In this document: positions 18,571-27,006 of the stretch, piece after piece
Layout of the letters: each line of letters starts with the position of its first letter
Position numbering within the stretch: position 1 is the stretch's first letter
Source: Megasphaera sp. AM44-1BH
Lineage (GTDB): Bacteria; Bacillota; Negativicutes; Veillonellales; Megasphaeraceae
DNA length: 64,000 nucleotides
Direction: 5' to 3'
Assembly: GCF_003467125.1 (NCBI RefSeq)
Contig: NZ_QSFA01000001.1
Span: forward strand, 248,001-312,000
Made by a program: the position numbers and the translations under genes
The notes under the pieces: generated by a model
What the model was told of the DNA's origin: nothing
Seen by the model: the letters and a program-made list of their open reading frames with translations, nothing else
The model's database searches: none

Positions 18571-18640
18571 TGTCCCTTTCCTGGTTCCTGCTAAAAGGGA
18601 TAAAGGAATGTCTAAACAGGCGAAAAAGGAGACGTACCAT

Positions 18641-19552
18641 ATGAACGATCCGACCAATACCCTCATTTATGAAATCAAAAATTCCCTTCCTCCAGACAGT
18701 ACACTGAAACATCAAGTTCTATTCCCAGGCATCCTCCTGGCCCGATATCGGCTACAAGGAGCGACCTGTACGGTTCAACATTCAAGCTGGCCCGGTCTTT
18801 ATATTTTCAGCAACGGTCGTGAAGGAAGTATGGGCTGGCAGTTAAATTCAGGCAAACAAATTTATCTGCATCGCCAGGCTTTTGCCTGCCATGCCGCATC
18901 AGCCTGTACCCAAGCAATCCTTTCCCTGCCAAACGGTTTTTATGAGGGCCTATCTCTTTTTTTCAATCTTCCCGTAATAAAAGAACAGCCGCCATCGCTG
19001 TTCGAGGAAGCCGGTTTGCATTCATTTCAGCTTCTCGCTGCATGCTTTCCTGACGAATCTGGAGAGGCTTTCTGGCAAAATGATACGGAATTACAGCGGA
19101 TTATTTCCTTTTTTTGGGACCAGCCAGCCCTTCTCTCGAACGCTTATGAAAAGTTAAAAGTTTTAGAACTGTTGCTCCATTTAAGCCGCTTTCCCCTTCA
19201 TAAGCGTCAACATTTATCTGCTTATCCATCGGAACAAGTGGCCTTAGTACAAAAAATCCACTACGATTTATTACAAAAATTGGACCAGCGCATCACAATT
19301 GACACACTGGCCCAACAATATCTCATAAATCAGACGACTTTAAAAAACGTATTTAAAGCAGTCTATGGTACTTCTCTGGCAGCCCATATCAAAGAGCACC
19401 GGCTGCTGCAAGCTGCGGAACTTCTCTGCCATAGTCAAGATTCAATGGCAGAAATCGCAGCCAAAGTCGGGTATGAAAGCCAGAGCCGATTTTCTGCAGC
19501 TTTCAAAAAACGTTTCGGTGAATTACCTACGCAATATCGGAAAACACATTAG
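18641..19552 (+). CDS. AraC-family transcriptional regulator
   Basis: A 303-residue protein with a C-terminal double HTH (about 205-303; LAQQYLINQTTLKNVFKAVYG, and MAEIAAKVGYESQSRFSAAF). The N-terminal 200 residues are divergent and may bind a ligand. The start is ATG 18641, since AAAGGAG lies 9 nt before it; an ATG 33 nt upstream has no proper spacing. It is divergent from the metal ATPase operon, sharing the control region, so it is a candidate regulator of it. Its stop overlaps that of the convergent hydrolase gene by 4 nt. Base composition is lower in GC than in neighbouring genes. Confidence 0.85.
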   Translation: MNDPTNTLIYEIKNSLPPDSTLKHQVLFPGILLARYRLQGATCTVQHSSWPGLYIFSNGREGSMGWQLNSGKQIYLHRQAFACHAASACTQAILSLPNGFYEGLSLFFNLPVIKEQPPSLFEEAGLHSFQLLAACFPDESGEAFWQNDTELQRIISFFWDQPALLSNAYEKLKVLELLLHLSRFPLHKRQHLSAYPSEQVALVQKIHYDLLQKLDQRITIDTLAQQYLINQTTLKNVFKAVYGTSLAAHIKEHRLLQAAELLCHSQDSMAEIAAKVGYESQSRFSAAFKKRFGELPTQYRKTH

Positions 19553-20343
19553 AAAGAAACCCATTCTCCATCATCGGGCATAATATAATGGTCCACCCCA
19601 CGGGCCATGAGCCGGCTGCGCAGAGTATATCTCGTCAAAGAGGCATGGGCTACATTATCCAGATGAGTAAGAAGAAGCTGAGACTGCGGAACAGTCTTTG
19701 CTACACAAGCTACATCTTCATCGCCCATGATGAGCCGGCCATTTTCTACAGTTTCAGCCGCACAAGCATTTAATGCGACGACATCAGGGCGATACGTTTT
19801 CAGCGTATTTTCCACTTCAGGATACCATACGGTATCACCAGCGACATAAAGGGTAGGTTCGTCTGCGCTCTGGAAGAGGATCCCCATAGCGTCACCGCAA
19901 GGAACGATGGTACCATGGCGTGCCGGCATATGTTGAAGGGTAAGGCCCTCGAGTGTCAACGGAGACTTAGACAAAACCTGTACATCTTGAAATCCAGACT
20001 TTTCAAAAATGGCTGCGTCCTGTTCATTCTGCACAAAGACAGGAATGGACTTATCCAAAGGCTGGCCTACGGTCCCATCGGCAGCTATATCAACATGGTC
20101 TGGATGGATGTGCGTTACGATGTAATAATCGACACCATTCAGAATTTCATGCGGCGTCCTAGGCAGTCCATAAATCGGCATGGCAATTTCCATTTTAACC
20201 GGGTCCGGAATCATGTATGGCTTCCCCGGAATATCTCCGAAACTACCAAGGCTTCCTTTTCCACAAAGCCAGGGGTCAATTAAAAAGGTCTTCCCTTGAT
20301 ATACAATTTTAAGTGTAGCATTGCGAATCTGCTGAATGTCCAT
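19549..20343 (-). CDS. Metallo-beta-lactamase-fold hydrolase (UlaG-like)
   Basis: A 264-residue protein with the THIHPDHVD metal motif near 75-83, further ligands in VAGDTVWYPE and a C-terminal His. The fold and length match the UlaG-like branch, so a lactone, phosphodiester or related hydrolase is possible; the substrate is unknown. ATG 20343 has AAAGGAGAG 8 nt upstream, and the longer frame to 20397 has none. Divergent from the TetR gene, which is probably its regulator. Confidence 0.82.
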   Translation of the reverse strand: MDIQQIRNATLKIVYQGKTFLIDPWLCGKGSLGSFGDIPGKPYMIPDPVKMEIAMPIYGLPRTPHEILNGVDYYIVTHIHPDHVDIAADGTVGQPLDKSIPVFVQNEQDAAIFEKSGFQDVQVLSKSPLTLEGLTLQHMPARHGTIVPCGDAMGILFQSADEPTLYVAGDTVWYPEVENTLKTYRPDVVALNACAAETVENGRLIMGDEDVACVAKTVPQSQLLLTHLDNVAHASLTRYTLRSRLMARGVDHYIMPDDGEWVSF

Positions 20344-20402
20344 TATTTTCTCTCCTTTATTCTTTACAATAAATATTTTTATTGCCACTATGTTCAATAT
20401 CT

Positions 20403-20430
20403 ATTATATTAAACGCAAGAAAACATTCAA
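20403..20430 (-). promoter_or_regulatory. Promoter of the metallo-hydrolase gene
   Basis: TTGAAT (20425-20430), a 16-nt spacer and TATAAT (20403-20408) on the minus strand. Confidence 0.55.
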
Positions 20431-20447
20431 CAGTCACCTTCGAGGAA

Positions 20448-20465
20448 GTGTCTGATAATGGACAC
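20448..20465. promoter_or_regulatory. Operator-like palindrome next to the TetR gene
   Basis: A GTGTC/GACAC inverted repeat with an 8-nt centre lies between the divergent hydrolase and TetR genes, 18 nt upstream of the hydrolase -35. This is a typical place for TetR-type binding. Confidence 0.45.
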
Positions 20466-20503
20466 ATCTCCCAAATTGTCTAGAAAGTAAGGAGGTATCC
20501 TTC

Positions 20504-21109
20504 ATGACGCAAAAGTTAGATCGTCGCACCCGCTATACGCGTTCTGTTATCAAGCAATCTTTTTTGGAACTGCTCCAAAAGTATCCCTTTCCGAAAGTCA
20601 CAGTCACGGCTATCTGCAAAAAGGCGGAAATTACACGGGCTACGTTCTACTTGCATTATATGGATATCTATGCCTTGTTAGACGCCATCCTTGAGGAAGC
20701 GCTGCATTTATCCGAAAATACAAATCCTGATAAATCCTTGGCCGATTTTCTTTACCAAACCAGTCAATCAAATGAAGGGGACTCTTTCATCAAGAATAAC
20801 TATACTATGCTGCCCGCCTGTCAACGCATCGCAGATTCCCCTTGTTACCAAGCACTCTTTTCAGATAAGACCTTAGGGCCTTACATCTTAGAATATATTT
20901 TCACACATGAAAAAGCTCAAATGATTTCATTTTTACAAAATCAACTTCAGATTGATGCAACATTAGCGGAAAATCTCTACTTATTCCTGGTCAGCGGGGC
21001 TTTTACCATCAACCAGCATCATAAATGGAAAAAAGACGAATCATGGTTCCAGATTCAGGCTATGCTGCTGCGTCTCATTTACCATGGCATCCAAGGGTTG
21101 AAAAAATAA
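20504..21109 (+). CDS. TetR-family transcriptional regulator
   Basis: A 201-residue protein with an N-terminal HTH (about 8-55: RSVIKQSFLELLQ, then VTVTAICKKAEITRATFYLHY), where the YLHY segment ends the recognition helix as in TetR proteins. The C-terminal ligand domain is divergent. AAGGAGG is 9 nt before the ATG. It is divergent from the metallo-hydrolase gene, with a palindrome between them, and followed by a strong terminator. Confidence 0.88.
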   Translation: MTQKLDRRTRYTRSVIKQSFLELLQKYPFPKVTVTAICKKAEITRATFYLHYMDIYALLDAILEEALHLSENTNPDKSLADFLYQTSQSNEGDSFIKNNYTMLPACQRIADSPCYQALFSDKTLGPYILEYIFTHEKAQMISFLQNQLQIDATLAENLYLFLVSGAFTINQHHKWKKDESWFQIQAMLLRLIYHGIQGLKK

Positions 21110-21158
21110 AAAAGGACTATCTCATGATGGCAGATGCCTTCATGAGATAGTCCTTTTT
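21109..21158 (+). terminator. Terminator after the TetR gene
   Basis: A near-perfect 17-18-bp stem (21111-21127 with 21140-21158) with AAAAA before and TTTTT after, so it can work in both directions and also serve the minus-strand tRNA-Ser. Confidence 0.9.
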
Positions 21159-21164
21159 ACAGTA

Positions 21165-21253
21165 TGGCGGAAAGGGTGGGATTCGAACCCACGGTGCGTT
21201 GCCGCATCACTAGTTTTCAAGACTAGCTCCTTAAACCACTCGGACACCTTTCC
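21165..21253 (-). tRNA. tRNA-Ser (anticodon UGA)
   Basis: An 89-nt class II tRNA with acceptor GGAAAGG/CCTTTCC, discriminator G and an encoded CCA. The anticodon stem CTAGT/ACTAG holds the loop CTTGAAA (TGA). Its 3' half is identical to that of tRNA-Ser(GGA) at 15553. Confidence 0.93.
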
Positions 21254-21355
21254 ATGTAGTGCTACCAAAATAGTATAGCAGAACTTTTCCAAAATAGCAA
21301 TAGACGTCCGCCATCTCCCCGGCTCTTCTCTACCGCCTCCGGTTGCCGTCAGGGC

Positions 21356-21560
21356 ACAAAAAAGGCAGCCTTCTTTTTAACCGTGCCTGTACGAAACAAG
21401 CCGCACGTAGAAGACTGCCTTTGGTAAGGTACAGATCCTTTTGGCGGGAGTGAGCCTCCGCCCCCGTATCCACCAACGGTGTACTTGCAGGCAGGGAGCA
21501 ACAATAAAGGTGGAGTTGCTCCGCTGCGAACACCCATGTAAAGGACCGGCACCCTAAAAT
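21356..21560 (-). ncRNA. Candidate structured non-coding RNA with its own terminator
   Basis: On the minus strand, a closing helix (21540-21547 with 21434-21441) encloses a GGTGT/ACACC helix topped by an 8-bp GGAGCAAC/GTTGCTCC hairpin, and a GGCGG/CCGCC hairpin. It is followed by a composite terminator (21362-21374 with 21409-21421, with an inner CGTGC/GCACG stem) and a T-run. No reading frame in this stretch looks like a protein, and no minus-strand gene follows. It matches no RNA family I can name from sequence; a riboswitch remnant is an alternative. Confidence 0.5.
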
Positions 21561-21679
21561 AGTAGCGCCTGCAGTGAAAGATTTGATTCACCTGCAGCTA
21601 CTACCCGTACGCCTACACTAATCGCGCGTACAGGAGATACTATTTTAAGAATCCCGATTACCATAACCAGGGATTCCAT
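21555..21679. repeat. Nested inverted-repeat element upstream of the candidate RNA
   Basis: A perfect 10-bp terminal inverted repeat (TAAAATAGTA at 21555-21564 and TACTATTTTA at 21638-21647) encloses two hairpins: CTGCAGTGAA/TTCACCTGCAG and GTACGC/GCGTAC. Next to it, GAATCCC and GGGATTC (to 21679) form a further hairpin. As RNA this would be a three-way junction; as DNA it could be a small mobile or cruciform element. It could also be the 5' part of the RNA above. Confidence 0.5.
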
Positions 21680-21714
21680 ATTCACTGTACCATAGAATGA
21701 AGAAAAAAGAAAGG

Positions 21715-22824
21715 TCATTTTTTGTGAAAGAAATGAGGAGCATCGCCCCATTTTCCCAGACCGACCGTATCCCCCACCGATGCCACGCGGCCGCTCAGGC
21801 AATTGCGGCACTGTTCGGCCTGTTCATCTACGCAGGGTTTGTTGTCGTAGAGAAGGTACTGGGACCGGAACTGGGGCAGCGTCACGATGGGCATGAGGAT
21901 ATTGGCCCCGGCCTTGAGGCCCAGTTCCCGGCCCAGGGGATGGAGAGCCTGCAGGGCCGTCGTCGCCGCGATATTGACATCCCGCAGGAAAAGGCGCGTC
22001 ACGGCGATCATGGCAAGGCCCAGATGGAGACGGTGCAGTCTATCCTCCTCTGAATCACGTCCGGCGGCGAGAACTTCCTTCCCGATGGGGGTCTGATGAT
22101 GAACGACGTAAGGACCCATGCCAATCATGTCGATATTCATGTCCCGGTAAAAGAGGATGTCGTCTGCCAGGTCTTCCAGCGTCTGTCCCGGCAGGCCGAT
22201 CATATCCCCCGTCCCTACCTGATAGCCGATCCGCCCCAGCGCCAGAAGGCAATCGCGGCGCACGGTCCATTTATGATGGCCGTCCTGGGGATGGAGACGG
22301 ACATAGAGATTGGGATTGCTGGTCTCGATGCGCAGCAGATAACGGTGCGCACCGGCCTCAAACCAGCGGCGGTACGTTTCTTCCGTCTGCTCCCCGACAC
22401 ACAAGGTCAGGCCGAGGCCGCCATTTCCAATCTTCTTGATGTCCCGCACGAGGTCTTCGATATAAGAAATAAATTCCTCATCCTGCCGTTCCCCTGACTG
22501 CAGGGTCAGCGACCCGTACCCGGCCTCATAGGTCCAGCGGGCCATGGCCAGAATATCGTCCCGGTCCGTATCGAACCGTTCTACTTCCTCATTACCGCGG
22601 CGGATTCCGCAGTAGCGGCAGTTCTTGATACAGCGGTTGGAAAACTCGATGAGCCCCCGATAATAAGCGACGCGGCCGACCGTTTCCGCCTTTACGGCAT
22701 AAGCCGCATCATACAAGGCCTGCCGGTCATCGGCGTCGGTGAGGCCGAGAAGCGTTACCAGATCATTCCGGTCCATAGCCGGACCTTTGGCCAGAAGCGC
22801 GCGCAGCGCCGGTGATACTGCCAT
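21715..22824 (-). CDS. hydE: [FeFe]-hydrogenase maturase HydE (radical SAM)
   Basis: A 369-residue radical SAM enzyme helping build the H-cluster. The CxxxCxxC cluster motif is at 65-72 (CIKNCRYC), followed by GMGPYVVHHQTPIG, matching the HydE GxGPFxPHxxTP region, and a C-terminal Cys cluster (CVDEQAEQCRNC) as in many HydE proteins. The second ATG (22824) is preferred, because GGAGG lies 6 nt before it and abuts the first. It is the last gene of the trmB-ftsW-uraA-hydE run; hydF and hydG are not in the window. Biotin synthase and PylB are related families but fit less well. Confidence 0.88.
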   Translation of the reverse strand: MAVSPALRALLAKGPAMDRNDLVTLLGLTDADDRQALYDAAYAVKAETVGRVAYYRGLIEFSNRCIKNCRYCGIRRGNEEVERFDTDRDDILAMARWTYEAGYGSLTLQSGERQDEEFISYIEDLVRDIKKIGNGGLGLTLCVGEQTEETYRRWFEAGAHRYLLRIETSNPNLYVRLHPQDGHHKWTVRRDCLLALGRIGYQVGTGDMIGLPGQTLEDLADDILFYRDMNIDMIGMGPYVVHHQTPIGKEVLAAGRDSEEDRLHRLHLGLAMIAVTRLFLRDVNIAATTALQALHPLGRELGLKAGANILMPIVTLPQFRSQYLLYDNKPCVDEQAEQCRNCLSGRVASVGDTVGLGKWGDAPHFFHKK

Positions 22825-22836
22825 AGACATCCTCCT

Positions 22837-24102
22837 TTAATTCCGGTTTTCCAGTCCCGTCTTTTCAAAGACGATGAAAGCCAGACTGAGAACCATAGCG
22901 ACGACCGTAGCCAGACCCATCCCTTTCAGCTGTACCGGACCGACGGCGATAGTCGCGCCCGAAAGGCCCGTAATCATGGTGACAGCCGTGAGGATCAGGT
23001 TCTTGGAACGGGTATAATCGACTTTCTTTTCAACGAGCATGCGGATGCCCGATGCGGCAATGAAACCAAAGAGCAGGATACATACCCCGCCCATGACCGG
23101 CGTCGGGATGCCGTGGATGAGCGCGGCGATCTTGCCGATGAAGGAAAACAGGATGGCAAAAACAGCGGCACCGCCGATGACCCACGTGCTGTATACGCCG
23201 GTAATGGCCATGACGCCCATATTTTCCCCGTAAGTCGTATTCGGCGTCGAACCGACCAGACCGGACAGGACGTTGGACAGGCCGTCGGCAAAGAGGCTGC
23301 GGTGCAGGCCCAGATCCTTGATGAGATTCCGCCCGACGATATCACTGGTGACAAAGAGATGCCCCAGATGTTCGGCAAAGACGACGAACAGAGCCGGCAT
23401 GATCATCATGATGGCACTGAAATTAAATTCCGGTTTGTAGAACGTCGGCACGGCAAACCAGGGCGTTTCTTCCACAGCCGTCAGATCGACGACGCCCATG
23501 AAGTACGACAGGATATAGCCGGATACGACGCCGATGAGGATAGGGATAATGCCGATGAAACCCCGGCCAAGGAGCGTCGCCAGAATGGTGACGACGAGAG
23601 TAAACGTCGAAATGATCATGGCCGTTTCATTGCTCATCCCCTGGGCATCGCCGAGATAGCCCGACATAGTCATGGCAAGGGGCGCCAGTTCCAGCCCGAT
23701 GATGGCCACGATGGCTCCCATAGCTGCCGGCGGGAAGAGGATATCGATCCACTTCGTCCCCACTTTATCGACAATCGCCGCCAGTACCATGAACGACAAG
23801 CCGAAGACGATGAACCCGCCCTGGGCGTCGCCATAGGACATGCCCGGCGTAGCGCATACGGCCAGGACCGGGGAAATAAAGGCAAAGCTGGAGCCGAGAT
23901 AAGCCGGCAGCCGCCATTTGCAGATAGTCAGATACAAGAGCGTGCCGATACCGTTCATAAACAAGGCCGTAGCCGGATCGACGTGGAGCAGGAACGGCAC
24001 CAGTACGGTCGATCCAAACATAGCAAACAAATGCTGCAGACTCAGCGGGATAGTGGGCAGGAGCGGCAACCGTTCGTCTACCTGTATAATTCTTCGTTCC
24101 AT
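22837..24102 (-). CDS. uraA: Uracil/xanthine permease (UraA family)
   Basis: A 421-residue NCS2-family nucleobase:cation symporter with about 14 hydrophobic segments. PLSLQHLFAMFGSTVLVP at the N-terminus and the FAEHLGHLF motif are UraA-type, arguing for uracil rather than xanthine. AGGAGG lies 8 nt before the ATG. It is 21 nt after ftsW and 12 nt before hydE, so they are probably co-transcribed, though functionally unrelated. Confidence 0.9.
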   Translation of the reverse strand: MERRIIQVDERLPLLPTIPLSLQHLFAMFGSTVLVPFLLHVDPATALFMNGIGTLLYLTICKWRLPAYLGSSFAFISPVLAVCATPGMSYGDAQGGFIVFGLSFMVLAAIVDKVGTKWIDILFPPAAMGAIVAIIGLELAPLAMTMSGYLGDAQGMSNETAMIISTFTLVVTILATLLGRGFIGIIPILIGVVSGYILSYFMGVVDLTAVEETPWFAVPTFYKPEFNFSAIMMIMPALFVVFAEHLGHLFVTSDIVGRNLIKDLGLHRSLFADGLSNVLSGLVGSTPNTTYGENMGVMAITGVYSTWVIGGAAVFAILFSFIGKIAALIHGIPTPVMGGVCILLFGFIAASGIRMLVEKKVDYTRSKNLILTAVTMITGLSGATIAVGPVQLKGMGLATVVAMVLSLAFIVFEKTGLENRN

Positions 24103-24123
24103 GAAAAAGCCTCCTAAACTATA

Positions 24124-25380
24124 TCATCGTAAGGGGAAACGGCTGCGCGTCTCCTCTTTCATCGAATGCAGGACCGGCTGCTCCCGCAGGCGGGCATCGA
24201 TCACGGCCTCGCGGTAATTGCGGTGGGCAATATTGAGGAGCAGCGCCGCGGCGACCATGTTGAGCAGAAGGGACGTACCGCCATAGCTGATAAAAGGCAG
24301 CGGCACGCCGACGACGGGCAGGATTCCGCTGACCATGGCCAGATTGATCATCCCCTGACCGCCAAAATACATGGTAATGCCCACGGCCAGCAGTTTCCCG
24401 AAGGTATCGCGCGTATTCCAGGCGCAGTTGCAGCCGAAATAAATAATCATACTGAACAAAACCAGCATAAACACGGACCCCCGCAGGCCCCATTCCTGGG
24501 CCAGGACGGCAAAAGCAAAGTCCGTATGGGCTTCAGGCAGGTAGCTGAACTTGCTGATGCCTTCACCCAGACCCTGTCCCATGACGCCGCCGGACCCGAT
24601 GGCGATGAGCCCCTGTACGGTCTGATAGCCCAGAGTCTTTTCATAGGACCAGGGATCGTACCATGAAATAATGCGGTTCATGCGGTACGGTGCCGACAGC
24701 AGGTACACGATGCCGACAGCCAGAGTGGCCAGCAGGGGCACCCTGGCCTTGAGGATACTGGCACCGCTCACCCAGAACATGACCAGCGGCAGGAACAAAA
24801 TGACCAGAGCCGTACCGGCATCAGGCTGACGGAACACGAGGATAGCCAGCGCGAGCGGCGGCAGCAGCAGCGGATGGGGAACGAAACGGATCCGTTTCCA
24901 CCGCGGCGGCTTCCCGGATTTTGCCGGAAAAAAAGCCGACAAAGGCGAGAAAAATTCGATATGGCCTTTCTTGTCCCACAGCGGCGCCAGCTTGTCCGCC
25001 GTAAACAGGATGATGACCAGCTTGGCGATTTCCGAAGGCTGGAAGGTAAATCCCCCTGCCCCGAGCCAGCGCCGGGCGCCGTTTACGACGATGCCGGCAA
25101 ACAGAACGGCTATGAGCAGTACGGCTGTAAAGAGGAGAAGGCGGACGGACCATTTCTTCCACATATGATAGTCCTTTTTGTAGACAAATATGGCCGGAGC
25201 CAGCCCCAGAGCCAGATACACACCCTGACGGATGAGATGTCCGTAAGCACTGCCCCCTTCTGCCATATCCTCAACGAAGGTCGAACTGAATACATTGGAC
25301 GTACCGATGATAATCAGCAGAGAAAAAGCAATGAGGAGCATCCAGAAATTGCGTCGCATCTCCTTAGTGTGCGGACTCAT
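24124..25380 (-). CDS. ftsW: FtsW/RodA-family (SEDS) peptidoglycan glycosyltransferase
   Basis: A 418-residue SEDS protein with about ten membrane segments. Conserved features are the RRWLGAGGFTFQPSEIAKL block, RQPDAGTALV, the GGVMGQGLG loop and PFISYGGTSLL near the C-terminus. It polymerises lipid II at the septum or side wall with a class B PBP; FtsW is likelier than RodA but not certain. The loop after helix 4 carries a longer Lys/Pro-rich insertion (about 150-190). The start overlaps trmB by 17 nt with GGAGGTG inside trmB, indicating coupling. Confidence 0.85.
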   Translation of the reverse strand: MSPHTKEMRRNFWMLLIAFSLLIIIGTSNVFSSTFVEDMAEGGSAYGHLIRQGVYLALGLAPAIFVYKKDYHMWKKWSVRLLLFTAVLLIAVLFAGIVVNGARRWLGAGGFTFQPSEIAKLVIILFTADKLAPLWDKKGHIEFFSPLSAFFPAKSGKPPRWKRIRFVPHPLLLPPLALAILVFRQPDAGTALVILFLPLVMFWVSGASILKARVPLLATLAVGIVYLLSAPYRMNRIISWYDPWSYEKTLGYQTVQGLIAIGSGGVMGQGLGEGISKFSYLPEAHTDFAFAVLAQEWGLRGSVFMLVLFSMIIYFGCNCAWNTRDTFGKLLAVGITMYFGGQGMINLAMVSGILPVVGVPLPFISYGGTSLLLNMVAAALLLNIAHRNYREAVIDARLREQPVLHSMKEETRSRFPLR

Positions 25381-26038
25381 CAGCCTTCACCTCCGCCGGA
25401 CGGGTGGCGGCACAATGGAAAATCGGCTGCCCTTTGGCACTGAATTTCGCTTCATACTCCGTCATCGCTTCATTGACGATATCACTATGATGCAGATCAT
25501 AGGTCACCTCTGACAAGGGCCAGTTCCGCTGCCGGAATTCTTCCAACGTAAAATCGAACAGGCCGGCATTATCGGACTTGAACAGCACCATGCCTCCCGG
25601 AGCCAGCAGCCGGGCATACCGGTCCAGGAACAGGCGGTACGTCAGCCGGCGCTTGGCGTGGCGCGACTTGGGCCAGGGATCACAGAAATTGATGAAAAAC
25701 CGGTCCACTTCGCCGGGAGCAAACAAATCCTCGATCTTCGCCACATCATACTTCAGCAGATGTACATTGGAAACCTCCGCTTCGGCACATTTCTTTCCGG
25801 CATAATACAGGACCCCCGTCTGGATCTCGATCCCGATAAAATTCACTTCCGGGTGCAGCACGGCCATCTGGGAAATGAAATTCCCCTTTCCCGTCCCCAG
25901 CTCTACCCAGAGCGGCGCATCGGGCCGGGCAAACACAGACCGCCAGCGGCCCTTATATTCCTCCGCCCCGGACAGATGGACAAACGCGTCATACTCCCGG
26001 ATGGCATCGTCAATCCAGGGTTTTCTTCGTAAGCGCAT
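25364..26038 (-). CDS. trmB: tRNA (guanine-N7-)-methyltransferase
   Basis: A 224-residue SAM-dependent enzyme making m7G46 in tRNA. The SAM site is VELGTGKGNF near 60, with the family signature FCDPWPKSRHAKRRL and a downstream Thr/Glu pair. The RBS AAAGGAG lies directly after the terminator-like hairpin at 26053-26085. First gene of the four-gene run. Confidence 0.93.
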   Translation of the reverse strand: MRLRRKPWIDDAIREYDAFVHLSGAEEYKGRWRSVFARPDAPLWVELGTGKGNFISQMAVLHPEVNFIGIEIQTGVLYYAGKKCAEAEVSNVHLLKYDVAKIEDLFAPGEVDRFFINFCDPWPKSRHAKRRLTYRLFLDRYARLLAPGGMVLFKSDNAGLFDFTLEEFRQRNWPLSEVTYDLHHSDIVNEAMTEYEAKFSAKGQPIFHCAATRPAEVKADESAH

Positions 26039-26052
26039 AGCATAACTCCTTT

Positions 26053-26085
26053 AAAAAAGGCTGATTCCATCACACGAAATCAGCC
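26053..26085 (-). terminator. Terminator or attenuator just upstream of trmB
   Basis: An 8-bp stem (26059-26066 with 26078-26085) followed on the minus strand by TTTTTT, ending about 15 nt before the trmB ATG. It can end transcripts from the small upstream gene, and any promoter further up would have to read through it. Confidence 0.65.
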
Positions 26086-26221
26086 ATAGACATAAATTTA
26101 CTTGTACTATTATAGGTAATATAAAAGGCACTGTCAAGAAGGGGGATGCAGGCAGCAGATGCCGGACCGGCCTCTATTTCAAAAGAATACCGAATATCAT
26201 CAGGGATATACCAATAGGTTT

Positions 26222-26560
26222 CTACATATGACATTCAAAAACATAAATCCAATCACGGCAATTCATTTCTAACAGCCGTCTCTTACCGTCCTCTGCGTCC
26301 ATGAGGAAATTATCGTATTGATCCACCACGGCCCCTAGATATAATTTCTCATATTCATTGTCGGGATTCAGTTCTTCTACAGGTATAATCTGCTTCGGCT
26401 TATTCGACTTAGGCCAGGAAATGATGGTATGTTTGCCAACGGTACGTATAGCACGGTACGTCTCTTCTTCAAAATAGTCAATATACTCTGGTATGAATGC
26501 ACACATCCTATCCATTATGTTTTTACGATTGCCAATGACCGCAACATTATATCGTCCCAT
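26222..26560 (-). CDS. Hypothetical protein, 112 residues
   Basis: A complete small frame with AGGAGG 9 nt before ATG 26560. It starts with a beta strand-like YNVAVIGNRKNI, followed by charged and aromatic sequence (EYIDYFEEETYRAIR) and no signal peptide or membrane segment. I do not recognise a family. The AT-richer composition and the flanking repeat DNA suggest an accessory gene. Confidence 0.6.
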   Translation of the reverse strand: MGRYNVAVIGNRKNIMDRMCAFIPEYIDYFEEETYRAIRTVGKHTIISWPKSNKPKQIIPVEELNPDNEYEKLYLGAVVDQYDNFLMDAEDGKRRLLEMNCRDWIYVFECHM

Positions 26561-26689
26561 ACTCCATTCCTCCTATTCTATACACCGTTCGATTACTCTT
26601 GTTGTTACATAATATGATACCGTCATCGAACATATGTGTCAATCTATCCGTTTCCGGCTTTTTATCATCTGAGTTCTAATTTCTGAATC

Positions 26690-26930
26690 CGAGGACACGG
26701 CACGTCGGACTGGCCATCTTCCCTGCACGGGAAAGCGGACTCATGAATAGGATTCTGGATTGGAGTAAAGCCCCTTCAGACGCCTACGGCGCCAGCTTCC
26801 CCTCACGGGGACGCCGTATAACGTCGCAAACCAGCCACTAGCCGCCCTTCCTGCAAACGGCGAACTGCAGCTTCTCCTGCCAGCTACTGGCTGCTGACTG
26901 CTGCCCTTCCCGGCATGGTACTGATTTTCA
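26690..26930. repeat. Intergenic repeat region with copy of a 48-bp inverted dispersed repeat
   Basis: Positions 26704-26751 match the reverse complement of 43269-43316; 27 bp (26725-26751 and 43269-43295) are identical. Within it, CTTCCC/GGGAAG can form a hairpin. The rest, to 26930, holds further hairpin-prone GC-rich repeats (CCCCTCACGGGG; CAGCTACTGGCTG). No gene is seen between 26561 and 27006. Confidence 0.65.
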
Positions 26931-27006
26931 TCTGCCTCATCGCCTTGCTATCTGCCTTATTTAATGGTAAAATGTGGCAGATAATGAAAAAATGAAGGAG
27001 ATTTTT

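Noticed and set aside
21434..21547. 6S RNA identity for the orphan RNA, from a GGTGTTCGCAGCGG resemblance to the E. coli 6S 5' region
   Set aside because: The fold is multi-branched and too short for the long 6S rod with a central bubble, so the resemblance is not enough.
21554..21681. A short hydrophobic peptide frame (about 41 codons) in the structured region
   Set aside because: No RBS, and the codons coincide with a symmetric inverted-repeat element; structure explains the sequence better.
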